Source: Frigoribacterium sp. Leaf186
GTDB taxonomy: Bacteria; Actinomycetota; Actinomycetes; Actinomycetales; Microbacteriaceae
Assembly (NCBI RefSeq): GCF_001423905.1
Contig: NZ_LMPQ01000010.1
Coordinates: 179,075 to 243,074 of the forward strand
Length of the DNA: 64,000 nt
Reading direction: 5' to 3'
Shown piece after piece: positions 25,755 through 35,364 of the stretch; the first letter of the stretch is position 1, and every line of letters starts with the position of its first letter. The notes below the pieces were generated by a model. The model ran no database searches, was not told where the DNA came from, and saw only the letters and a list, made by a program, of their open reading frames with translations. The translations under genes and the position numbers were made by a program.

Positions 25755-28700
25755 ATGCGGCTGAAGCTGACACTGATCGACGGGGACGGGGCCCGGCGCG
25801 GTGACGACCGGGCACGCGACCTGGCCGTCACGGTCGACATCACGGCCAGCGTCGGCGACATCGCCCGGTACCTGGTCGAGTCCGACCCCGACGCCCCCCG
25901 CACGCCGAGGCCCGCGACCCCGACGCTGCGCATGTGGGTGCCCGGGTCGACGACCTCCCGCCTGCTGAACCCGCTGCTGACCGTCCACGAGTCCGGGTTG
26001 CGGTCGGGGTGCACCGTCGAGGTGGTCGCCACCGACGACCACCGCATCGGCGACGACCGGCTCGCTCTCCCGGTCGCCCTGCTGCAGGTCACCTCGGGCC
26101 CCGACACGGGCCGGGAGTTCCGGCTGGCGTCGGGCACGAGCTACGTCGGACGCGACCCGGGAGCCCACGTGCACCTGTCGGACACCTCGGTGTCGCGCCG
26201 GCACGCGAGCGTCAGCGCGACCGAGGGCCTCACCGTCACCGACCTGAACAGCTCGAACGGCATCGAGGTCGACGGCCGACTGGTCGACCGCGCCGTGCTC
26301 TCGGAGGGTTCGCTGCTGCGGGTCGGCGACACCGAGATGCGGGTGTCGCTGCTGACCGGGTCGCGACCGCGCCTCCCCCAGCACCGCCTCGACGGCCGGG
26401 CCGTCGAGGCCGGCGGCGTGCTGCCCGGCGCGACCGGGTCCCCGACCTCCGGGGCGTCGGCCGCGGGCGGCGCCGCGGCACCCCTCGCGGCGGGCGGCGT
26501 CCCCCCGGCTCCCGTCGCCCCCGGCGGGGTCCCGTCGGCGACCGGCGGGCCGTCCGGTCCGCCCCCGTCGCCCGGGTCGGACGGCGTGCTCGCGTCGGAC
26601 GACCTGCTCGCGTCCGACGACGGGCTCGCGGCCGACGACGGGCTCGCGTCCGACCGGACCCTCGGCGAGACCGAACTGACGGTCGTGACGCGGGTGCCCT
26701 CGGCCGGCACCCCGGCGTCGGGCCCCCGGCCGGTCGCCACCACGGCGGCCCCGTCGGCGGGAGCCCCGTCGCCGACCTCCCCCGACGCCCGCGACCACAC
26801 GACCTTCGTCCGCTCGCCCCGGGTCGAACCGACCTACCCGGGCGAGACCGTCGTCGCCCCCGAACTGCCGACCATCCCCGAGCGCACGAGGTTCCCGGTG
26901 CTGGCCGTGGTGGCTCCGGTCATCATGGGCGCCGTGCTGTTCGCCGTGACCCGGCAGGTCTTCAGCCTGCTGTTCATCGCGCTGTCGCCGGTGATCATGA
27001 TCGGCACCTGGATCGACAACCGCATCCAGAACAAGCGTCGCGGCCGCGACGAACGCGAGCGCTTCGAAGAGTCGCTGGCGGCGAGCCGGGCGCACCTCGA
27101 GGACGAGCGCGACCGGCAACGGGAGGCGCGGGTGGCGGAGTCCCCGTCGGCCGACGAGGTCGCGGCGGCGGTCCGCGACCGGTCGCCGCTGCTCTGGACG
27201 CGCAAGCCAGAGCACACCACCTTCCTCGAGGTCCGCTTCGGCCTGGGCACCCAGCCGAGTCGCACGGTCGTGACGCCGCCCTCGAAGAACTCGTCGGGGC
27301 CCGACCACTGGGACCGCGTCACGCGACTGGTGGACGACTTCGCCGAGGTCGACGGCGTGCCGATCATCGAGAACCTCGAGCGTGCCGGGGCGATCGGCGT
27401 CGCCGGCGACTCGACCATCTCGCGCGACGCCGCACGATCGCTCGTGCTGCAGCTCGTCGGGCTGCACTCGCCCGCCGACCTGGTGGTGACGGCCCTGGCA
27501 TCGGGCGAGTCCCAGAGGGACTGGTCGTGGCTCACCTGGCTGCCGCACGTCGACTCGCCGCACAGCCCCCTGAGCAGTTCGGGGCTGGCCGGCGACTTCA
27601 CCTCGGCCACGATGCTCATGGCCGAGCTCGAGGAGCTCGTCGCGACGCGTCGCGAGGCCGGTGCGGGGCGAGGCGAGACGGTGCGGTCGCGGCTCGACCG
27701 TGCGCGCACCGCCGACGCCGAGCACGGCGCCTCGGTGGACTCGCTGCCGGCGGTGCCGGCCGTCCTCGTCGTCGTGGCGCACGAGTTGCCGGCGGACCGC
27801 GCCCGCCTCGTGGCCATCGCCGAGCAGGGGCCCGACTACGGCGTCTTCGTGCTGTGGCTCGCGAGCACGGTGGCGTCGCTGCCGGTCGTCTGCCGCACCT
27901 ACCTCGACGTCGACGGCGACACGGGCCAGGCCGCGGTCGGCTTCGTCCGCAGCGGCGTCCGGGTCGCGCTCGAACGGCTCGAGACGACGAGCTCGATCGA
28001 CGCCCTCGAGGCCGCGCGCCTGCTGGCGCCGGTCGAGGACTCCGGAGCCCCCGTGCTCGACGAGTCCGACCTGCCGCACCGCGTGGGGTTCCTCGACCTG
28101 CTCGAGGGTCGGGTCGCCGACCAGTCGGACGCCGTCGTCCAGCGCTGGATGAAGAACGACAGCCTCACCTCGGCCTGGCGCCCGGGCTCGCACCGTGAGC
28201 CCGGAGGCATCCGCGCGCTCGTCGGGCAGGGGCCCGCCGAGGCGTTCGCCCTCGACCTGCGACGGCACGGTCCGCACGCCCTGGTCGGCGGCACGACCGG
28301 GTCGGGCAAGAGCGAGTTCCTGCAGACCTGGATCATGGGCATGGCGACCGAGCACTCGCCCGACCGCGTGACGTTCCTGCTGGTCGACTACAAAGGAGGC
28401 GCGGCGTTCGCCGAGTGCGTCGACCTGCCCCACACGGTCGGCCTCGTCACCGACCTCAACACGCACCTCGTGCGGCGGGCCCTCACCTCGCTGCGGGCCG
28501 AGCTCACCCACCGCGAGCACCTGCTGAACGCCAAGGGGGCGAAGGACCTCGAGACGCTCGAGAAGCGCGGTGACCGGGACGCGCCTCCGTCGCTCGTCAT
28601 CGTGATCGACGAGTTCGCCGCCCTCGCCCGCGAGGTGCCCGAGTTCGTCGACGGCGTGATCGACGTCGCCCAGCGCGGACGGTCGTTGGGGCTGCACCTG

Positions 28701-30698
28701 ATCATGGCGACCCAGCGCCCGGCCGGCGTCATCAAGGACAACCTGCGAGCCAACACGAACCTCCGCGTCGCCCTGCGGGTCTCGGACGAGGCCGACAGCC
28801 AGGACGTGCTGGGCGTGCCCACGGCGGCGTTCTTCTCGCCGGGCACGCCCGGTCGAGCCGCCGCCAAGCTCGGCCCCGGGCGCGTGCTGGACTTCCAGTC
28901 CGCGTACCTCGGCGGCTGGACCTCGGACGACGACCGGAGCAGGCCCGACGTCGAGGTCACCGAGCTGGTCTTCGGTCGCGGCCGCGACTGGGTCGTGGCG
29001 AGCTCCGACAACCGGCGGGACGAGTCGGCGCCCCGCGACATCGAGCGGCTGGCCGCGACGATCCGGCGCGCGTCGTCGGCCGTGGGCCTGGCCGCCCCGC
29101 GACGCCCCTGGCTCGAGCCGCTGCCCGACCGCCTCGACCTCGCCGACCTGCCGCCCTCGACCGGCAGCGGCCTCGTCATCGGCCTGCGCGACGAGCCCTC
29201 GGCCCAGCGGCAGGCGCCCTACGTGCTCGACCTCGACCGGACCGGCAACGTCGCGGTGATCGGCACCGGCGGCAGCGGCCGGTCCGCCGCCCTGCGCACC
29301 GTCGCCGTGGCCGCCTCGGCGGTCGCCCGGCAGCACCCGGTGTGGGTGCACGGCATCGACTTCTCGGGCGGCGGCCTAGCCTCGCTCGAGTCGCTGCCCA
29401 CCGTCGGCTCGATCGTGGACGGCGACGACGACGAGCGGGTCGCCCGGCTCTTCGCCGAGCTGGAGGCGCTGGTCGACGAGCGCTCCGCCCTCTTCTCGGC
29501 CGCCCGCGTCGGCAGCCTCGCCGACCACCGCGCGGCGACCGGCACCGCGCTGCCCCGCGTCCTCGTCCTGGTCGACGGCATGGCGGCCTTCCGGGCAGGG
29601 TACGAGTTCCGGTCCGGAGGCGCGGTGTTCGACCGCTTCGCCGACCTCCTGGCCGTCGGTCGCCAGGTGGGACTGCACTTCGTGCTGACCGCCGACCGGC
29701 TCGGCGCCTTCTCGACCACGCTGCAGTCCAACCTGCAGACGAGGCTCGTGCTGCGCCTGGCGAGCGAAGGCGACTACGCCGTCGCCGGGGTGAAGCCCGA
29801 CGTGTTCGTCGACGCTCCCGCCGGTCGCGCGGTGATCGACGGGCTCGAGGTGCAGCTCGCCGTCGCGGGTGGCACCCCCGACGTCGCCGCCCAGGCCGAG
29901 GTCGTCGACACCCTGGCCGCCTCGCTCGGCGACCACGTGTCGGCTGCCCCCGGCGTCCGCCGCCTGCCCGAGCGGATCTCCGCCACCTCGTTGCCCGCCG
30001 ACGTCGACGGACGTCCGACCCTCGGCCTCGCCGACGAGACGCTGGCGCCCGTGGCCGTCCCGCTCGACGGGCTCTTCGTCGTCACCGGCCCGTTCGGGTC
30101 GGGCCGCACCACCACGATGACGACCGTGCTGCGGGGCATCCGGGCGACCCGCCCGAGCTGGCAGCCCTACCTGGTGGCGGCCCGACGCGGCCGGCTCGGC
30201 GGGGCGCTCGACTGGGTCGAGGCGTCGAGCGACGCGGAGTCCGCCGACGCCCTAACGACGTCCCTGGCCCTGCGGATCGAGTCCGCCCCGGCCGGCACCG
30301 AGCTCGACCTCGTCGTCGCGGTCGAGAGCGTCCCCGACCTCGAGGCGCTGCCGGCGGACGGGTCGGTCGCGCGCCTCCTGAAGGCGGCGCGGCGCGCCGG
30401 GGTCGTGGTGGTCGCCGAGACCGACACGATCACCGGCGGCGGTGCGTGGCAGACGTTCTCCGAGCTCAAGGCGGCCCGGGCGGGCATCGTGATGCAGCCG
30501 GAGGAGACCGACGGGCTGCAGCTGTTCCGGACGCAGTTCCCCCGCGTGACCCGCAAGGACTTCCCCGTGGGCCGGGGACTGCTGGTCGACCAGGGACGGG
30601 TGTCGCGGGTGCAGGTGGCCCTGCCCGCGGCGCCCGTCTCGCCCGCGCAGTCACCCTCGACCTCACCCCCGGGCAAAGTCGATTCAGCCGCATATTAA
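25755..30698 (+). CDS. EccC/EssC-type T7SS FtsK ATPase with N-terminal FHA domain
   Basis: A 1647-residue motor of type VII secretion. N-terminal ubiquitin-like/FHA region: the FHA core SYVGRDPGAHVHLSDTSVSRRHASV is at about residues 130-155 and binds phosphothreonine peptides. A Pro/Gly/Asp-rich linker follows (about 210-370), then two membrane segments (VLAVVAPVIMGAVLFAV, LLFIALSPVIMIG, about 378-415), then three FtsK-like ATPase modules. Module 1 has intact Walker A GGTTGSGKS (about 845) and Walker B LVIVIDEFAAL (about 947). Modules 2 (GTGGSGRS, about 1166) and 3 (GPFGSGRTT, about 1443) have Arg in place of the Walker Lys, so only the first is likely to hydrolyse ATP. FHA plus TM layout is EssC/YukB-like. 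Shine-Dalgarno GAGGGGAG upstream. First gene of the T7SS cluster. Confidence 0.92.
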   Translation: MRLKLTLIDGDGARRGDDRARDLAVTVDITASVGDIARYLVESDPDAPRTPRPATPTLRMWVPGSTTSRLLNPLLTVHESGLRSGCTVEVVATDDHRIGDDRLALPVALLQVTSGPDTGREFRLASGTSYVGRDPGAHVHLSDTSVSRRHASVSATEGLTVTDLNSSNGIEVDGRLVDRAVLSEGSLLRVGDTEMRVSLLTGSRPRLPQHRLDGRAVEAGGVLPGATGSPTSGASAAGGAAAPLAAGGVPPAPVAPGGVPSATGGPSGPPPSPGSDGVLASDDLLASDDGLAADDGLASDRTLGETELTVVTRVPSAGTPASGPRPVATTAAPSAGAPSPTSPDARDHTTFVRSPRVEPTYPGETVVAPELPTIPERTRFPVLAVVAPVIMGAVLFAVTRQVFSLLFIALSPVIMIGTWIDNRIQNKRRGRDERERFEESLAASRAHLEDERDRQREARVAESPSADEVAAAVRDRSPLLWTRKPEHTTFLEVRFGLGTQPSRTVVTPPSKNSSGPDHWDRVTRLVDDFAEVDGVPIIENLERAGAIGVAGDSTISRDAARSLVLQLVGLHSPADLVVTALASGESQRDWSWLTWLPHVDSPHSPLSSSGLAGDFTSATMLMAELEELVATRREAGAGRGETVRSRLDRARTADAEHGASVDSLPAVPAVLVVVAHELPADRARLVAIAEQGPDYGVFVLWLASTVASLPVVCRTYLDVDGDTGQAAVGFVRSGVRVALERLETTSSIDALEAARLLAPVEDSGAPVLDESDLPHRVGFLDLLEGRVADQSDAVVQRWMKNDSLTSAWRPGSHREPGGIRALVGQGPAEAFALDLRRHGPHALVGGTTGSGKSEFLQTWIMGMATEHSPDRVTFLLVDYKGGAAFAECVDLPHTVGLVTDLNTHLVRRALTSLRAELTHREHLLNAKGAKDLETLEKRGDRDAPPSLVIVIDEFAALAREVPEFVDGVIDVAQRGRSLGLHLIMATQRPAGVIKDNLRANTNLRVALRVSDEADSQDVLGVPTAAFFSPGTPGRAAAKLGPGRVLDFQSAYLGGWTSDDDRSRPDVEVTELVFGRGRDWVVASSDNRRDESAPRDIERLAATIRRASSAVGLAAPRRPWLEPLPDRLDLADLPPSTGSGLVIGLRDEPSAQRQAPYVLDLDRTGNVAVIGTGGSGRSAALRTVAVAASAVARQHPVWVHGIDFSGGGLASLESLPTVGSIVDGDDDERVARLFAELEALVDERSALFSAARVGSLADHRAATGTALPRVLVLVDGMAAFRAGYEFRSGGAVFDRFADLLAVGRQVGLHFVLTADRLGAFSTTLQSNLQTRLVLRLASEGDYAVAGVKPDVFVDAPAGRAVIDGLEVQLAVAGGTPDVAAQAEVVDTLAASLGDHVSAAPGVRRLPERISATSLPADVDGRPTLGLADETLAPVAVPLDGLFVVTGPFGSGRTTTMTTVLRGIRATRPSWQPYLVAARRGRLGGALDWVEASSDAESADALTTSLALRIESAPAGTELDLVVAVESVPDLEALPADGSVARLLKAARRAGVVVVAETDTITGGGAWQTFSELKAARAGIVMQPEETDGLQLFRTQFPRVTRKDFPVGRGLLVDQGRVSRVQVALPAAPVSPAQSPSTSPPGKVDSAAY

Positions 30699-30783
30699 GG
30701 TGCGGATCGTGCACCGATCTGCTTGCATGTCGACGCGGGGCCGACAGCTCCGTCTACCGACGACCACCACCGGGGGGAACACC

Positions 30784-31080
30784 ATGCCCAACATGAACGT
30801 CTCGTACCAAGAGCTCAACAGCAACGCCGACCGCCTGCTGGCCGGTCGCGACGAGATCAACGCCACCCTGTCGAAGCTGCAGTCGCAGATCGCCGCGTTG
30901 ACCAGTGCCGGGTTCCAGACCGACAAGTCGTCGGGCGCCTACAACGACGCCTACACGCGCTTCACCACCGGTGCGCAGAACGCCATCGGCGGCCTCAACG
31001 ACCTCTCGACCTTCCTCCGCACGACCGCGACGACGCTCGGCGACGTCGACTCGCAGCTCGCCTCGCGCATCGGTCGCTGA
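30784..31080 (+). CDS. WXG100-family T7SS substrate (Esx-like)
   Basis: A 98-residue helical-hairpin protein: helix 1 YQELNSNADRLLAGRDEINATLSKLQSQIAAL, turn SAGFQTDKSSG, helix 2 AYNDAYTRFTTGAQNAIGGL. The usual Trp-x-Gly turn is replaced by a GF turn, as in some actinobacterial Esx proteins. Such proteins are exported by EccC as dimers. It begins 85 bp after the eccC stop, in an AT-richer gap that may hold its own promoter. ATG start at 30784 after a purine stretch (GGGGGGAAC). Confidence 0.88.
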   Translation: MPNMNVSYQELNSNADRLLAGRDEINATLSKLQSQIAALTSAGFQTDKSSGAYNDAYTRFTTGAQNAIGGLNDLSTFLRTTATTLGDVDSQLASRIGR

Positions 31081-31136
31081 CGACCGACGAGCGATGGCCG
31101 GCCGCCCGGGGGGCGACCGGCCGCGAGGGGTGACGC

Positions 31137-31721
31137 ATGTACGGGGACACGAACCGGCTGCGCGCGAAGGCCACCGAGCTGCGCACGGTGGCCGACGAGT
31201 TGCGCGGCAGGGCACGCACGATGATCGACGACGCCGCGAACGTGGCGTGGACGTCGCCTGCCGCCGACGCGCTGCGGGCGAGGGTGACGACGACGGCCGA
31301 CGACCTGGGGCGACGAGCCTCGCAGGTCGACGACGCCGCCGACGCGCTCGAGCAGCACGCCCGCCGGGTCGACGAGGTCAAGCAGGCCATCGAGGACGCC
31401 GCCGCGTGGGTCGGTGAGCGCTGGAACGACGCCGTGCACGTCGCCCGCACCGTCCGCGAGTTCGTCGAGGACGTCCCGGCGAACGCCGTCACCGGCTTCA
31501 TGAGGGTGGTCTCGACGGTCGCGGCCGCCGCCGAGGACGTCGTCGAGGGCGTCGCGTCCAAGGTCAAGGTCTTCTACTACGAGGTGGCCGGGGTCCAGGT
31601 GCCCGAGCAGAAGGTGATCCGGGCCCGAGAGATCGCCACGGCGGTGCCGAGTACGCCGGTCGCCGGGTCGAAGGACTGGCTCGACCTGAAGGACACGTTC
31701 GTCTCGCGGGGCTGGTCGTGA
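31137..31721 (+). CDS. Helical WXG-like T7SS-associated protein
   Basis: A 194-residue protein that begins like a WXG100 partner: helix-rich YGDTNRLRAKATELRTVADEL, a turn VAWTSPAADALR resembling W-x-[GS], and a second long helix to about residue 85 (coiled-coil-like heptads). The remaining ~100 residues have no recognised domain. It may be the second half of an Esx heterodimer with a C-terminal extension, or an LXG-like adaptor. Shine-Dalgarno GAGGGG about 6 nt upstream. Its stop overlaps the next gene by 4 nt. Confidence 0.6.
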   Translation: MYGDTNRLRAKATELRTVADELRGRARTMIDDAANVAWTSPAADALRARVTTTADDLGRRASQVDDAADALEQHARRVDEVKQAIEDAAAWVGERWNDAVHVARTVREFVEDVPANAVTGFMRVVSTVAAAAEDVVEGVASKVKVFYYEVAGVQVPEQKVIRAREIATAVPSTPVAGSKDWLDLKDTFVSRGWS

Positions 31722-32605
31722 CCGGCAGCGGGTCCTCGAGGCCCGCCGTGCCGCCCGTCTCGCGCTTCGACCTCACGGCCGACGAGTACCGCTGGCTCGT
31801 GCGGGGCCTGCCCGGGCTCACGCTGCCGGCCGACTGGACGCTCGGCGCGGGCGAGACGGCTCGCCCTGGCGAGACGCCGCGCCCCGAGGCGCTGGCCGCC
31901 CTCGCCGCCAAGGGCGTGCTGCTCGAGGTCACCGACGACCTCGACCTGCGCCCCCACACGTCTCCCGCCGTGCTGGCGGGGTTGGCGTTGCACTCGGTGG
32001 GTCAGGTTCGCGCCGTCGTCCAGGCCTGGCAGCCCGAGGTCGAGACCCGCGTGCTGGTCGACCTCGTCGGCCCGACCGCAGCCGGGCTCGCGTTCCGTCG
32101 TGCCACGGGCAGCGACTTCGCCGACGCCACGGTCGAGGTCACCCTCGCGCCGCTCGAGGCACTGACCGACGAGCTCCTGTCGCACCTGCCCGCCGGCGGC
32201 CGCGAGGCCGCGCCGATCACGCACCGCAGCCTCGGGTTGGCCGAGTCCCGGGCCGTGATCGCGGCCCTCGAGCGCGGCGAGGGTCCCGTCACCGCGCAGG
32301 TCGTCGAACAGGTCCACGCCTCCGACTCGGTCGACCTGCTGCGGCAACTGACGGGCACGCTGCCCACGGGGTTCCGGGTGACGTTCGCCTCGCGGGCGTC
32401 CGACGGCGCCTGGACCGGTGCCTGGCTGCTGGGCGAGACGGACTGGATCAAGATCGGGCTGGCCGTCCCGGTGGCCGCGGCGGGCGTGCCCGAGCGCCTG
32501 GCCGAACAGACGAGGGTGCACCTGACGAGCGTGGGGCGCGGCATGGTCCGCGCCGACCTGCTCGGGGTGCTGGCGACATGGGTGAAGGAGGCGCGCGATG
32601 GCTGA
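31718..32605 (+). CDS. EspG-like T7SS chaperone
   Basis: A 295-residue protein. The N-terminal segment FDLTADEYRWLVRGLPGL...PEALAALAAKGVL looks like the start of EspG-family proteins, which bind T7SS substrates in the cytoplasm; the remainder alternates strands and helices (VLVDLVGPTAAGLAFRRATG) without catalytic motifs. GTG start overlaps the previous TGA (GTGA) and its stop region overlaps the next gene by 8 nt. So the three genes are tightly coupled. The EspG link is from fold-like pattern and context only. Confidence 0.5.
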   Translation: MTGSGSSRPAVPPVSRFDLTADEYRWLVRGLPGLTLPADWTLGAGETARPGETPRPEALAALAAKGVLLEVTDDLDLRPHTSPAVLAGLALHSVGQVRAVVQAWQPEVETRVLVDLVGPTAAGLAFRRATGSDFADATVEVTLAPLEALTDELLSHLPAGGREAAPITHRSLGLAESRAVIAALERGEGPVTAQVVEQVHASDSVDLLRQLTGTLPTGFRVTFASRASDGAWTGAWLLGETDWIKIGLAVPVAAAGVPERLAEQTRVHLTSVGRGMVRADLLGVLATWVKEARDG

Positions 32606-34298
32606 CGACGATCTGCTCGGCGACATGGTCGACGGGTTCCTCGAGAAGGGCGACCTGCCGGTCGCGATGAGGGACGCCTCGCGCGACCTGGGCGAGAAGG
32701 GCGCCGCCGCCGCGGTGGACACCTCGCGAGCGACGGCCGGGGCCGCCGGCGACCTCACGGCGACCTACTCCGACATCGAGCGGCTGGCGACCACGCTGGG
32801 CGCCCACTCGGCCTTCGTCGCCGGGCGCGTCACGACGGTCGGCGGCGTCCTCACGGACGGGGACTTCGTCGAGTCGGCCGTGTTGTCGCCCGGCACGGCC
32901 GCCACCGTGACCGGCGTCGTGGTCGGCGCGACCGCGGCCCTGGCGCTCTCGATCGCCGCCGCCGACGCACTGGCCGTCGTGACGGTCGCCGTGGTGTCCA
33001 CCTACGAACTGGCCGACAGCGCCCTGCAGGTCTCGGCCGCCGGTCTCGGCGGGGCCGTCAGCGTGACGGTGTCGCTGCTCGGCGGCACGGTGTCGGTGGC
33101 GGCGTCGGCCGTCACGACCGGCGAGCAGCTGAAGGGCGTGCTGGGCCTGACGGGTTACCTGCTGGCCTCGGCTCTCGAGTCGGGTGTGGTCGCCGTCGGC
33201 ACCGAGGGCCTCAAGGCCCTGGTCGGCGGCGTCGGCGACACGTGGCAGCAGTACGTCGACGACCCGGGTCAGCTGCTCACCGGCCTGCCGGGACTGCAGT
33301 CGGCACTCGGTGACAACGTGGCGAAGAACTACGACGACGTCGCGGCCTGGGGCAACTTCATCCAGGGCATGCAGTCCTCGCTCGGTGCCCTCGGCCCCGG
33401 CTACGACGTCGTCGTCAAGGGTCTGCTCGCCACCGGCGACACCCTCGGCATGTTCGAGGACGGCGAGGCCGTGCTCGGGGGCAGCCAGAACAGTCAGCAG
33501 GTGCTGGACCAACGCGAGATGAAGGCTGCGGCGGACGCCTACGAGGCGCTGTACGGGGACGATGCCGACCTCTCGTTCGAGGAGTTCTACGCCCAGAACT
33601 ACGCTGCCGACGGGAAGGCAGCGCCTCACGATCTCGCGGGACTGCTGCTCGGTGCCCAGCAGGTGGACGCCATGGGCGCCAAAGACGAGGGGGTCGTCAG
33701 GATCATCGCGACGGAAGGCGAAGACGGCGTCGTCCGTTACACGGTTCAGATTCCGAGCACTCAGCAGTGGAACCCCTACGCGGGTACCGCCAACCCCAAT
33801 GACCTGACGTCCGACATGCACGCCATCGCCAACGGCGATCAGACCGCGCTCGCGCAGGCGACCTACGATGCCATGGCGAGGGCAGGCATCTCGAAGAGCG
33901 ACCCCGTCATGCTCGTGGGCTTCAGCCTCGGTGGCATCACGGCGGGTGCCATGGCGGCAGGGGACTCCGGCTACAACATCCAGCAGGTCGTCACGGCCGG
34001 CTCGCCGATCGCCAACTTCGACATTCCATCCACCACCCGCGTGACGTCCTTGGAATCGGGACAAGACCCCATCGCCATCCTCGACGGCGCGTCGAACCCC
34101 ACCACCGCCAACAGGACGCTCGTCAGCGGTGACGCGCCGTCTCTCCACACAGATGACGGCTCCGTGAACCCATCGAACGCCCACGACGCCTTGAGGTACG
34201 CATCGATGGCATCCGCATCACCCGCCAATGCCGATCCTGACATCAGCAGGTTCCTAGGAGGTACCAGTGAAGACTTCTTCGTCACGCGGCGACCGTGA
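32598..34298 (+). CDS. Candidate T7SS effector with C-terminal serine-hydrolase (lipase-like) domain
   Basis: A 566-residue protein. The first ~300 residues are helical and Ala/Val/Gly-rich, with hydrophobic runs (VTGVVVGATAALALSIAAADALAVV), as in T7SS-exported or membrane-inserting proteins. The C-terminal ~200 residues form an alpha/beta-hydrolase: nucleophile elbow VGFSLGG (Ser443), probable acid ESGQDP (Asp490) and His529 in NAHDALRY. Substrate could be lipid or peptidoglycan ester. DNA changes from the GC-rich style of the N-terminal part to lower GC near 33480, which suggests the toxin-like end was swapped in. Start: AGGAGG 6 nt before ATG. It overlaps the first lipoprotein gene by 32 nt. 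Confidence 0.75.
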   Translation: MADDDLLGDMVDGFLEKGDLPVAMRDASRDLGEKGAAAAVDTSRATAGAAGDLTATYSDIERLATTLGAHSAFVAGRVTTVGGVLTDGDFVESAVLSPGTAATVTGVVVGATAALALSIAAADALAVVTVAVVSTYELADSALQVSAAGLGGAVSVTVSLLGGTVSVAASAVTTGEQLKGVLGLTGYLLASALESGVVAVGTEGLKALVGGVGDTWQQYVDDPGQLLTGLPGLQSALGDNVAKNYDDVAAWGNFIQGMQSSLGALGPGYDVVVKGLLATGDTLGMFEDGEAVLGGSQNSQQVLDQREMKAAADAYEALYGDDADLSFEEFYAQNYAADGKAAPHDLAGLLLGAQQVDAMGAKDEGVVRIIATEGEDGVVRYTVQIPSTQQWNPYAGTANPNDLTSDMHAIANGDQTALAQATYDAMARAGISKSDPVMLVGFSLGGITAGAMAAGDSGYNIQQVVTAGSPIANFDIPSTTRVTSLESGQDPIAILDGASNPTTANRTLVSGDAPSLHTDDGSVNPSNAHDALRYASMASASPANADPDISRFLGGTSEDFFVTRRP

Positions 34299-34812
34299 CG
34301 TCACTCGTCGTCGAGTGAGGTCGCTGCGGTTGATCACGCTGTCGATCGGAGTGGCGGCGGTCCTCGCCGGTTGCACGACGACGGCCGAGGTGCCGGACGG
34401 TGGTCAGAGCCGAGCATCAGCCTTGGGCGATCTCGACAGCACAGGATTCACGGACGTCGAGTTACTACTCACCGACTCGCAGAACGGCTTCCAGAGCACG
34501 AAATCGACCGACCTCTTCGTGGGCCTGCCCGAGGGCGCCGTCATCAACGATCAGGCCGCGGTCCTCGACTACCTGCTTCGGACGGCCTGGTCCGTGTCCG
34601 ACGTCGAACCCGACAGCTCCATCACGGCGGGGTTCAAGGGCGCCCTTGAAGACATCGACTGGGTGGCCGTCGGCAACGCCGACGGACTCCCCCTCTCCGA
34701 CCGGACGTCAGCGACGAACCCCACCCTGAGCGTCGACGACGCGACGAGCACCTTCGGCCCGTGGCCGGGCGACGTGCCCGTCCTGCCCGCCGGGGCGATC
34801 ACCCTGCCGTGA
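34267..34812 (+). CDS. Lipoprotein paralogue 1 (candidate immunity protein)
   Basis: A 181-residue lipoprotein: charged N-terminus, hydrophobic core LRLITLSIGVAAVLAGC ending in lipobox LAGC. The mature part matches the next two genes (GLP, AWSV, GPWPGDVP, ending ITLP). Start GTG is set by AGGAGG 5 nt upstream, which lies inside the effector gene's end. No enzymatic motif. Location right behind a T7SS-like lipase suggests a membrane-bound immunity protein on the outer face, by analogy with the S. aureus TslA/TilA pair. That role is inference. Confidence 0.75.
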   Translation: MKTSSSRGDRDVTRRRVRSLRLITLSIGVAAVLAGCTTTAEVPDGGQSRASALGDLDSTGFTDVELLLTDSQNGFQSTKSTDLFVGLPEGAVINDQAAVLDYLLRTAWSVSDVEPDSSITAGFKGALEDIDWVAVGNADGLPLSDRTSATNPTLSVDDATSTFGPWPGDVPVLPAGAITLP

Positions 34813-35315
34813 GCGGTCGCCGGCGCATCGCCTCGGGAGGAGCCGCCGCTGTCGCCTTCGGGCTGCTCCTCACGTCCTGCGGTTCACCCGCGTCGTCGAA
34901 CGTGACCGCTGACGACGCAGAACTGACCTTGTCCACCGTCGACGGCGTGGACTCGGCCGTGGTCGACGCATCGCAGAGCTACGAAGGTCTCGACCGCCGC
35001 AGCAGGGTGGCGGTCGAGATGACGCTCACCGACGGCCGTGTCGCCCAAGATGCCTCAGATCTCGTGACGTTCGTCCTGGGGGTGGCGTGGAGCGTGGGGC
35101 CGCGTCAACCGAGTGACGTCGTCTCCGTCGGTTTCCGAGGATCGCCCGCTGAGACCGTCGACTGGAAGGACGCCGCGACGACTGCCGGCTTCACACCCCT
35201 CGACATGCTCGACGGTTCACGTTTCTCCGCGTCGACGGACGACCTGACCACGGCGTTCGGCCCGTGGCCGGGCGACGTCCCGGACGCTCCCCCCGGGATC
35301 ATCACGCAGCCGTGA
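34809..35315 (+). CDS. Lipoprotein paralogue 2 (candidate immunity protein)
   Basis: A 168-residue lipoprotein with hydrophobic core AAAVAFGLLLTSC (lipobox LTSC). Diverged paralogue of the genes on both sides: VAWSV, VGFRG, AFGPWPGDVP and the end IITQP are in the same places. Start GTG overlaps the preceding TGA (GTGA), so it is translationally coupled to paralogue 1. It has the most divergent central region (RSRVAVEMTLTDGRV), which could reflect different specificity. Confidence 0.75.
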   Translation: MSGRRRIASGGAAAVAFGLLLTSCGSPASSNVTADDAELTLSTVDGVDSAVVDASQSYEGLDRRSRVAVEMTLTDGRVAQDASDLVTFVLGVAWSVGPRQPSDVVSVGFRGSPAETVDWKDAATTAGFTPLDMLDGSRFSASTDDLTTAFGPWPGDVPDAPPGIITQP

Positions 35316-35364
35316 GCGCGCCTGATGGATCGAGCAGGTCAGCTCACCCACGAAAGGGTCTTCG

